This document shows positions 1-5,082 of a stretch of DNA of 5,740 bases, piece by piece (position 1 is the stretch's first letter; every line of letters begins with the position of its first letter). Made by a program: the position numbers and the translations under genes. The notes beneath the pieces are model-generated. The model did not search any database and was not told the DNA's origin. It saw only the letters and a program-made list of their open reading frames with translations. The stretch comes from Lachnospiraceae bacterium (GTDB lineage Bacteria; Bacillota; Clostridia; Lachnospirales; Lachnospiraceae): the NCBI GenBank assembly GCA_024697505.1, contig JAILFQ010000185.1:1-5740 (forward strand). The letters run 5' to 3'.

Positions 1-1037
1 CAAAGTATGTTACTGTTGAGTTATCTGTAGATCCTGCAAAGGATGAAACAAGTCCTTTCCATTATGATTTTATGGATACACAGAGAAACACCTGGGCATC
101 TCCTTATACACACACAGTTAGTCTTGTAAGCGGAAAGAAGCTTCAGGTTGGCAAGACGGTTTACTCAAAACTTGAGTGCACAAAGCAGTCCAAGATAATT
201 TGCCCGGATCTTGATGATGTAACAGAGAGTGTTGTTACATACGACGGACAGGAACTCAGATATGCTTCCTATGCGCCTGAAAAACTCGCTAAAGACAGCA
301 AGAAAAATGCACTTATCATTTGGCTTCACGGTATGGGCGAAGGTGGTAAGGACATTAGAATAAACACACTCGGTAACAAAGTTTCCACTCTTTGGGGTGA
401 TGAGATCCAGGATTGCTTCGACGGAAACGGAGCGTATGTACTTGCACCTCAGACACCTACAATGTGGATGGATAACGGTACCGGCGAGCTTTCGACGGGC
501 GCTACCGCATCCATGTACGAAGAGGCTCTTTGGCAGTTGATCACCAATTATGTAAATGATAACCCTGACATTGATCCAAACCGCATTTACATCGGTGGAT
601 GTTCAAACGGTGGTTACATGACAATGAACATGATCCTTCTTCATCCTGATTATTTTGCAGCAGCATATCCTTGTTGTGAGGCTTATGAAGACCGGTACAT
701 TACAGATGCTCAGATCAAATCTATAAAGAATCTTCCTATCTGGTTTACACATGCAAAGAATGACACAACAGTTATCCCTGGGGATTTTACGGTTGCTACG
801 TATAACAGGCTTGTTGCGGCAGGTGCCAAGAATGTGCACTTTACATTCTGGGATGATGTAAGAGATACATCCGGTCTTTACACAAACGAAGATGGAACCG
901 CTTACAGCTACATGGGCCATTATTCATGGATCTACCTTCTTAACAATGAGTGCACAAAAGACTTTGACGGAAGCAATGTGCAGCTTAACGGTAAGAATGT
1001 AACTCTTTGGCAGTGGCTTGCGGCTCAGACAAAATAA
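1..1037 (+). CDS. Alpha/beta-hydrolase, prolyl-oligopeptidase/esterase-like (5' end outside window)
   Basis: This is the C-terminal 344 residues of a serine hydrolase. The frame is open from base 3, so the first in-window ATG (base 72) is internal and the true start lies to the left. Seen, numbering from the base-72 Met: an oxyanion-type HGMGEGG at 86-92; a nucleophile elbow G-C-S-N-G with Ser178 (bases 603-605); a likely catalytic Asp231 in HAKND; and a likely catalytic His283 in MGHYSW. The order Ser-Asp-His fits the alpha/beta-hydrolase fold, close to 'predicted peptidase' and polyhydroxybutyrate-depolymerase-like esterases. The residues before the hydrolase core (KYVTVELSVDP onward) resemble the end of a beta-rich N-terminal domain such as the Ig-like domain of EstA-type esterases; this is a weaker inference. 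Similar clostridial proteins are usually secreted and act on polysaccharide esters or peptides, but no signal peptide is visible here and the substrate is unknown. A terminator hairpin follows 31 bases after the stop. Confidence 0.85.
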   Translation, partial: KYVTVELSVDPAKDETSPFHYDFMDTQRNTWASPYTHTVSLVSGKKLQVGKTVYSKLECTKQSKIICPDLDDVTESVVTYDGQELRYASYAPEKLAKDSKKNALIIWLHGMGEGGKDIRINTLGNKVSTLWGDEIQDCFDGNGAYVLAPQTPTMWMDNGTGELSTGATASMYEEALWQLITNYVNDNPDIDPNRIYIGGCSNGGYMTMNMILLHPDYFAAAYPCCEAYEDRYITDAQIKSIKNLPIWFTHAKNDTTVIPGDFTVATYNRLVAAGAKNVHFTFWDDVRDTSGLYTNEDGTAYSYMGHYSWIYLLNNECTKDFDGSNVQLNGKNVTLWQWLAAQTK

Positions 1038-1046
1038 TGATATAAT
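1018..1046 (+). promoter_or_regulatory. Candidate extended -10 promoter for the two-component operon
   Basis: A perfect TATAAT lies at 1041-1046 with a TGA directly before it (1038-1040), giving an extended -10. A weak -35 (TTGCGG, 1018-1023) sits 17 bases upstream. It overlaps the last codons of the upstream hydrolase gene. Transcription would start near 1053, leaving a leader of about 63 bases before the response-regulator ATG, and that leader contains the hairpin at 1069-1093. The leader also carries ACAGTTAAA (1051-1059), one mismatch from a single LytTR half-site. The call rests on sequence match only. Confidence 0.55.
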
Positions 1047-1068
1047 CCAGACAGTTAAAACATCACTT

Positions 1069-1097
1069 GAGGCTTCCGTCGGTCGGAAGCCTCTTTT
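1069..1097 (+). terminator. Intrinsic terminator after the hydrolase gene / in the response-regulator leader
   Basis: A perfect 10-bp stem (GAGGCTTCCG, 1069-1078, with CGGAAGCCTC, 1084-1093) closes a 5-base loop (TCGGT) and is followed by TTTT. The stem is strong but the U tract is short, so termination may be partial. It can end transcripts from the upstream hydrolase. It also lies downstream of the candidate promoter at 1018-1046, so transcripts from that promoter must read through it to reach the response regulator. Confidence 0.75.
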
Positions 1098-1115
1098 GGT
1101 AAATATGGAGATAAT

Positions 1116-1820
1116 ATGGTTAATATTGCTATTGTCGAAGATGAAAAAAAGCATACGGACATATTAAGCGGGTATATTAAGCGATATTTTGACGAGCAAA
1201 GAGAACTGGCCTGCGTTAAAGAATTCTGCGATGGTGTGGATATTCTGGAGGAGTATGCTTCGGATTACGATATCATTTTTTTGGATATTCAGATGAAGCA
1301 TTTGGATGGGATGACAACAGCCAAGAAGATAAGGGAGATCGACCCCAATGTTGTTCTTATTTTTGTTACGTCTACCGTGCAGTATGCCGTGCAGGGATAT
1401 CTTGTGGATGCAATCGGTTATGTTTTAAAGCCTGTTACCTATTTGCAGTTTACACAGCTTTTGGAAAAAGCTATGGCGAGAGTAAACCAAAAAAACAAAA
1501 AGAATTTTATAGTATTTTCCACTCCCGAAAGACAGGTAAAGCTTGAATGCGGCAATGTTATTTACCTGGAAAGCCAACGCAACAATGTGATAATACACAG
1601 TAAAGACGGTGACTTTATTACTCAGGGACCGTTAAAGAAATACGAGGAAATTTTGAAACCTTCCGGCTTTTCCAAGTGCCACAATGCTTATATTGTTAAT
1701 CTTGCTTTTGTATATGCCGTTGAGCATGACGAAGCCATCTTACCGGATAAAACCAGAATACCTATAAGCAGAGCCAGGAAAAAGCCTTTTATGAATGAAC
1801 TCACGGAGGGAATACTATGA
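1116..1820 (+). CDS. LytTR-family response regulator (AgrA/LytR-like)
   Basis: This 234-residue cytoplasmic transcription factor has a receiver domain (about 1-120) and a LytTR DNA-binding domain (about 130-232). Receiver residues seen: acidic pocket E8-D9, phosphoacceptor Asp57 in FLDIQM, switch Thr85 and conserved Lys105-Pro106 (LKP). The LytTR part shows the usual order: a beta strand with I-Y-L-E (149-152), N-N-V-I-I (156-160), the F-S-K-C-H-N-A-Y-I-V-N segment (185-195) and a final I-P-I-S-R (215-219). Length and domain order are typical of AgrA-like regulators, which bind paired 9-bp sites at target promoters. The start is supported by GGAG at 1107-1110, five bases before the ATG. The stop overlaps the start of the downstream kinase (ATGA, 1817-1820), so the two are almost certainly co-translated partners. 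Targets cannot be read from the window. Confidence 0.95.
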   Translation: MVNIAIVEDEKKHTDILSGYIKRYFDEQRELACVKEFCDGVDILEEYASDYDIIFLDIQMKHLDGMTTAKKIREIDPNVVLIFVTSTVQYAVQGYLVDAIGYVLKPVTYLQFTQLLEKAMARVNQKNKKNFIVFSTPERQVKLECGNVIYLESQRNNVIIHSKDGDFITQGPLKKYEEILKPSGFSKCHNAYIVNLAFVYAVEHDEAILPDKTRIPISRARKKPFMNELTEGIL

Positions 1821-3148
1821 ATCTTTTGGAAATACTTGTTCCCGAGAATATAATGGATACACCTCGTTTGTTTACGGGATTGGCTGAGTGGGGTGCAGTT
1901 CTTGTAAACATTTTAGGCCATAAGCGAAAGAAAAAAGGGGCAGCCCTTGTTTTGCTCTGTGTTTTATTCTGCTTTGTTCAAATGGGTTTTCAGGTTATGG
2001 CGGGTTTTTCCCATATATCATTATGGATCCCGAATATGATGGTTGCCGTAGGCCTTATGTATTTTGAAATGTTCTTTGTTTTGGATGCCACACCGCCGCA
2101 GTGCGGCTTTTATACAATACAGGCCTTTCTGGTTGCGGAATTTTCCGCTTCTCTTTACAGGCAGATTTATGTATGGTATGCAACCGCTCTTGGTTCTTCA
2201 ACCTTGCTGTCTTTTTTATTTATGCTTGGAATATATGCGCTTGTTTTCTTTGTTTATTTCCAGTTTGACAGGCGAACTTCCGGATTGGACGTGCCTTTTG
2301 AGATTACTCCCCGGGAATTTGGTTCGGCTCTTGCAACGGGTATAGGAGCCTTTTCGCTTTCCAATTTGAGCTTTATATGGACAAATACACCGTTTTCCGC
2401 GGACCAAAACAACATGCTTTATGTAAGAACTCTGGTGGACCTGGGTGGAATGCTCATGCTTATGACTCAAAAGGACAGGATATATGAGGCCACAATTTCC
2501 GGTCAGAATTTTGCCATAAACCAGCTTCTTAGAAGACAATACGAGCAATATAAGCTTTCTGTGGACAATTCCGAAATGCTTCGCAAAGAAATACACGATC
2601 TGAAGCATTATCTTATTGCGCTTAAGAACGAAAGCAGCCCTGAAAAAAAGCAGGAGTATATAGACGAACTTGAGCAGCAAATAGCCATTCACGAGGCTTT
2701 TCAGAATACCGGGAACCAGGTTTTGGACGTTATTCTTACAAACAAAAGTCTTCAGTGCAGAAAAAAGAATATAACGTTCAAAGTAATGGCGGACGGAGAT
2801 ATCATTTCTTTTATGCATGTTAAGGATATTTGCGCTCTTTTCGGGAATCTCCTGGATAATGCCATTGAGGCATCACAACTTATTGCTTCCGCAGATAACA
2901 GATTGATCACACTCTCCGTTAAAAAGGTGAATTCTTTTGTTGTGGTTGAGTGTGTAAACTATTGCGACAAGCATGTGGAAATAGAACATCAGGAACATCT
3001 TCCGAAAACCACAAAGGAAGACAAGAAAAACCACGGCTTCGGTTTAAAGAGCATAAGAATGATAGCTGAAAAATACAATGGGTCCATGTCTTTTTCCCAG
3101 GAGAAGAACTGGGTTACAATAAAGGTTTTATTAAATCAAAGCAACTAA
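1817..3148 (+). CDS. Sensor histidine kinase, HPK10/GHKL type (AgrC-like)
   Basis: This 443-residue membrane kinase pairs with the response regulator just upstream. The N-terminal half is hydrophobic, with about five or six membrane segments (roughly 43-60, 70-90, 98-118, 128-150, 168-188 and 200-217), a polytopic sensor as in AgrC-like receptors. A linker leads to the phosphoacceptor region K-E-I-H-D-L-K-H-Y-L with His260. The ATPase domain shows an N box (GNLLDNAIEA, Asn344 and Asn348) and a G box (NHGFGLKSI, 405-413). The classical D-x-G-x-G box is not evident; V-N-Y-C at 380-383 occupies that area, as is common in the HPK10 group. A strong GGAGGG (1805-1810) lies six bases before the ATG, inside the regulator gene, and ATGA overlap suggests translational coupling. 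AgrC relatives sense peptides, but no AgrB-like processing enzyme or peptide gene is nearby, so the signal is unknown. Confidence 0.93.
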   Translation: MNLLEILVPENIMDTPRLFTGLAEWGAVLVNILGHKRKKKGAALVLLCVLFCFVQMGFQVMAGFSHISLWIPNMMVAVGLMYFEMFFVLDATPPQCGFYTIQAFLVAEFSASLYRQIYVWYATALGSSTLLSFLFMLGIYALVFFVYFQFDRRTSGLDVPFEITPREFGSALATGIGAFSLSNLSFIWTNTPFSADQNNMLYVRTLVDLGGMLMLMTQKDRIYEATISGQNFAINQLLRRQYEQYKLSVDNSEMLRKEIHDLKHYLIALKNESSPEKKQEYIDELEQQIAIHEAFQNTGNQVLDVILTNKSLQCRKKNITFKVMADGDIISFMHVKDICALFGNLLDNAIEASQLIASADNRLITLSVKKVNSFVVVECVNYCDKHVEIEHQEHLPKTTKEDKKNHGFGLKSIRMIAEKYNGSMSFSQEKNWVTIKVLLNQSN

Positions 3149-3239
3149 AGGACGGCCTTATTGCTTCCGGCATCGGCGACAAAGAACGGATGAGCTGCTA
3201 ATGGAACTTGTGCGGACCGATTTAGCAGGATATCCTTAG
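3145..3239. other. Spacer with nested inverted repeats (possible structured RNA or 3' UTR fold)
   Basis: The region starting at the kinase stop codon can be drawn by hand as a three-way junction. The closing stem pairs CTAAAGGA (3145-3152) with TCCTTAG (3233-3239), with one bulged A. A second stem pairs GCTTCCG (3163-3169) with CGGATGAGC (3187-3195), with a 2-base bulge. A third stem directly abuts it, TGCTAA (3196-3201) with TTAGCA (3222-3227). A palindrome GGATATCC spans 3228-3235. It matches no riboswitch or RNA family I recognise, and there is no U tract right after it. Any 90-base stretch yields some pairing, so this is a weak call. Confidence 0.25.
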
Positions 3240-3283
3240 AAATACACATTTTATCCCCAAAATAATTTTTTCTTTTGAAAGTT

Positions 3284-3292
3284 TGCTATAGT
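3284..3292 (+). promoter_or_regulatory. Candidate extended -10 promoter for the GtrA-like gene
   Basis: TGC-TATAGT (3284-3292) is an extended -10 with one mismatch to TATAAT. No good -35 lies at the ideal distance; upstream is a T-rich stretch (3266-3276). The predicted start near 3299 would give a leader of about 64 bases ending at the GAAAGG ribosome binding site (3349-3354). Confidence 0.4.
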
Positions 3293-3362
3293 TACATTAA
3301 CAACAACGGGCCACATAAACAGATGTTGGCTCAAAACATGTTTGTTATGAAAGGAAAAAAAC

Positions 3363-3938
3363 ATGAAAGAATTTTGGAATAATACATGGGGAAGATTTGA
3401 AAAGAACCACCCGGCCGCATCCAAATGGGTACGAGAGGGCGGACTTTTCGTTATTGTTTCAAACCTTATTACGGTTTTTAAATTATTGCTTTTAATATTC
3501 CTTCCTGCGGCATTTGCTTTTCTCGGGCAGACTGCATTTGGATTTCCGGGAATTGAGATTACCATGTTTGGACATACATTCCCATGGTACATTATAGGTT
3601 ACGGGCCGGATGAAGGCGGTACGGCATATTTTGTTGCCTACATGATAGCAATGGTTGTGGGTGAAGTGATCAACTTCTTCATTCAGAAGTACTTTGTATT
3701 CAGAAACTACGACAAGATCGGAAAGCAGGCGCTTGTTTACCTTATAGCTTTCTGCATTATAACCTGCATAGTTAATTCCCTTAACTGCATTTGGAAGGGC
3801 GGAATAACTTATGCAATTCCAGAAAACCTTGCATGGTTAAAGGAAATCGGAACAACCGTACTTAACGGCGGTGTTTCTATGGTAGTTTTCTTCTTTGTTA
3901 ACAAGTGGATCTTCCCGGAGACAAAGAAAGCAGAGTAA
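3363..3938 (+). CDS. GtrA-like multi-pass membrane protein
   Basis: This 191-residue protein has about four membrane segments, near residues 27-54, 88-108, 121-141 and 167-184. After the second segment comes N-F-F-I-Q-K-Y-F-V-F (104-113) and after the fourth V-N-K-W-I-F-P-E (179-186). This paired 'N-F-x-x-x-K-x-x-V/I-F' pattern is typical of the GtrA family, small membrane proteins linked to moving lipid-linked sugars across the membrane for surface polysaccharide or teichoic-acid decoration. The N-terminal cytoplasmic stretch is basic and amphipathic. The loop between segments 1 and 2 (about 55-87), rich in Gly, Phe and Pro, is long for a GtrA domain, and the whole protein is somewhat longer than the usual 120-150 residues. 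The start is supported by GAAAGG eight bases upstream. No glycosyltransferase is adjacent, so its substrate is unknown. Family assignment is by motif only. Confidence 0.65.
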   Translation: MKEFWNNTWGRFEKNHPAASKWVREGGLFVIVSNLITVFKLLLLIFLPAAFAFLGQTAFGFPGIEITMFGHTFPWYIIGYGPDEGGTAYFVAYMIAMVVGEVINFFIQKYFVFRNYDKIGKQALVYLIAFCIITCIVNSLNCIWKGGITYAIPENLAWLKEIGTTVLNGGVSMVVFFFVNKWIFPETKKAE

Positions 3939-3964
3939 ATACTTGATACGCATAGTGACAAAGC

Positions 3965-3992
3965 TTGAAATTTCATCGATATGTGGTATAAT
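3965..3992 (+). promoter_or_regulatory. Strong candidate promoter upstream of the amidotransferase gene
   Basis: TTGAAA (3965-3970) and a perfect TATAAT (3987-3992) are separated by 16 bases, with TGG before the -10 (3984-3986) making it extended. This is the best promoter match in the window. A start near 3999 would place the hairpin at 4005-4030 almost at the 5' end of the transcript. Confidence 0.7.
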
Positions 3993-4004
3993 CCTTTCAA
4001 ACGG

Positions 4005-4039
4005 CAAGGGCGTCTTAAAAGATGCCCTTGTCTTTTTTT
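4005..4039 (+). terminator. Intrinsic terminator between the GtrA-like and amidotransferase genes
   Basis: CAAGGGCGTCTT (4005-4016) pairs with AAGATGCCCTTG (4019-4030), including one G-U pair; the top two A-U pairs probably open to a TTAAAA loop. TC and seven Ts (4033-4039) follow, giving a textbook Rho-independent terminator. It can end GtrA-gene transcripts, yet it lies only 12 bases past the -10 of the promoter at 3965-3992, so it also sits in the leader of the downstream gene. Confidence 0.88.
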
Positions 4040-4068
4040 GAAGGTAAAATAAAAGAGAGGTAAAAGAA

Positions 4069-4803
4069 ATGAAACCTGTGATCGGACTTATGCCCTTGGT
4101 AGATGTAGAAAGAGAAAGTCTTTGGATGCTGCCGGGCTACATGAAGGGAATAGAACTTGCCGGGGGAATACCTGTAATGCTTCCGCTTACAAGCAACAAA
4201 GAAGATATAGAAGAGCTTTTAAAAAACTGCAAGGGTCTTTTGTTTACGGGCGGCCAGGACGTCTCTCCGGAAATTTACATAAAGAACCTTAAAAATGATA
4301 CCTTTAACCGTGAGGAAACCATCATTTGCTGCGGGGAAAGGGATGAGATGGAGCTTGCCTCGCTGAAATGCGCTATGGAAAAGGATATGCCTGTTCTTGG
4401 GATATGCAGGGGGATTCAGTTTATAAACGCCGCTCTTGGCGGAACTCTCTACAGAGACCTGCCATCCCAGCATCCATCCGCTGTTTGCCACCGCCAGGCC
4501 CCACCTTACAACAAGCCTGCCCACAGTGTGAAAGTGGCAAAGGATACACCTTTGTACGAGCTTCTTGGCAGGGAAAGCCTTGAGGTTAACAGCTATCACC
4601 ACCAGGCGGTTAAGGATATTGCTCCTTCTCTTGCGCCTATGGCTCTTTCTGCGGACGGACTTGTAGAGGCAGTATATAAGCCGGACTACAGCTTTTTGTG
4701 GGCTCTGCAATGGCATCCGGAATTTTCCTTTGAAACGGACGAAAATTCGAGAGAGATATTCAGAGCCTTTGTAAAAGCGGCGTCCGGCTATGATATAAAA
4801 TGA
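4069..4803 (+). CDS. Class I glutamine amidotransferase-like hydrolase, PuuD / peptidase C26 family
   Basis: This 244-residue cytoplasmic enzyme belongs to the gamma-glutamyl-GABA hydrolase (PuuD-like) group. Seen: G-L-L-F-T-G-G-Q-D-V-S-P (57-67), where the GGxD-xxP signature is typical of the family; the nucleophile elbow G-I-C-R-G-I-Q with Cys113; N-S-Y-H-H-Q-A-V (174-181), a usual family motif; and the end of the triad in W-H-P-E-F with His216 and Glu218. All three catalytic residues are present and the length is close to PuuD (about 250), so it should be active. Family members cleave gamma-glutamyl amides, for example gamma-glutamyl-GABA in putrescine breakdown, but no putrescine genes flank it and the true substrate is open. 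AGAGG (4056-4060) lies eight bases before the ATG. The gene is transcribed convergently with the CotH gene to its right and shows no T-rich terminator after its TGA. Confidence 0.92.
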   Translation: MKPVIGLMPLVDVERESLWMLPGYMKGIELAGGIPVMLPLTSNKEDIEELLKNCKGLLFTGGQDVSPEIYIKNLKNDTFNREETIICCGERDEMELASLKCAMEKDMPVLGICRGIQFINAALGGTLYRDLPSQHPSAVCHRQAPPYNKPAHSVKVAKDTPLYELLGRESLEVNSYHHQAVKDIAPSLAPMALSADGLVEAVYKPDYSFLWALQWHPEFSFETDENSREIFRAFVKAASGYDIK

Positions 4804-4814
4804 TTATAAGGGTT

Positions 4815-4943
4815 AAAGCTGCAGTGGCGTGGTTTGCGGTTAACCAAGCCACAGGATGGTGAAGCAGGTTGTGCTTAAGCTGTTATAGAGGTGTATTTTG
4901 CGGTTAACTAAGCCAAAGGATGGTGAAGTGCATTATTGCTTAA
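4815..4943. repeat. Two-copy degenerate direct repeat at the convergent gene junction
   Basis: A 32-base core at 4833-4864 recurs at 4897-4928 with 30 of 32 bases identical by eye (TTTGCGGTTAAC, then AAGCCA, then AGGATGGTGAAG). The copies are offset by 64 bases. Similarity extends on both sides: TTAAAGCTG/TTAAGCTG occurs before each core, and each is followed by a diverged stretch ending GCTTAA. Copy 1 can form a hairpin, GTGGTTTG (4829-4836) with CAAGCCAC (4845-4852), with one T-G pair; copy 2 has lost most of that stem. GTTAAC, a palindrome, is kept in both. No T tract follows, so it is not a standard terminator. Copy 2 overlaps the apparent end of the CotH frame by 11 bases. Confidence 0.75.
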
Positions 4944-5082
4944 ATACCGTATATGTGCTTACAGGAAGTGTATCCGGAAGACTTGTGGCGTAAATATAAG
5001 TTCCTTCCTCCGTTACCGGGTAAATAACTACCATGTTGTTTCCGCTTGTAAAGTATGAGGAAAGCTCCACACCTCTTTCGGC
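4933..5082 (-). pseudogene. In-frame C-terminal remnant of the CotH gene beyond a premature TAA
   Basis: Directly after the TAA at 5085-5083, the same minus-strand frame stays open for 49 codons and ends at TAA (4935-4933). It begins AERGVELSSYFTSGNNMVVI and continues with YPVTEEGTYIYATS. It looks coding: hydrophobic residues alternate as in beta strands, all three leucines use CTT as in neighbouring genes, and 'G-x-N-x-V-V-x-Y...G' resembles the end of the small beta domains that follow CotH kinase domains. The upstream residues (Y-R-L-Q-I-N-G-K-A-F-V-Y-V) look like the first strands of the same domain. I infer that a single substitution made the internal stop and cut off the end of this domain. 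Readthrough or a sequencing error are alternatives. Confidence 0.65.

Noticed and set aside
72..74. ATG at 72 as the start of the hydrolase gene
   Set aside because: The frame is open back to base 3, the upstream codons look coding (YVTVELSVDP), and no ribosome binding site precedes this ATG.
1051..1059. LytTR-binding half-site (ACAGTTAAA) suggesting autoregulation
   Set aside because: Only one imperfect half-site is present; no partner lies about 21 bases away on either side, so it is not reported as an operator.
2216..2818. A 200-codon minus-strand ORF within the kinase gene
   Set aside because: It is antisense to a gene with clear kinase motifs, has no ribosome binding site or recognisable domain, and is poor in coding character.
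3201..3239. A 12-codon ORF (MELVRTDLAGYP) that could be a signal peptide for the AgrC-like kinase
   Set aside because: There is no ribosome binding site at a suitable distance, no Cys or processing motif, and no AgrB-like enzyme nearby; it also overlaps the inverted-repeat region.
4219..4716. A 165-codon minus-strand ORF within the amidotransferase gene
   Set aside because: It is a shadow of a well-supported enzyme gene, and its composition (Arg/Lys/Val-rich, no motifs) is not protein-like.
4856..4943. Two micro-ORFs starting ATGGTGAAG inside the repeat copies
   Set aside because: They encode 10 and 7 residues with different sequences after the first three codons and have no ribosome binding site; the shared start is explained by the DNA repeat.
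4815..4943. Remnant CRISPR array
   Set aside because: There are only two diverged copies, similarity extends into the would-be spacer, and no cas gene is present.
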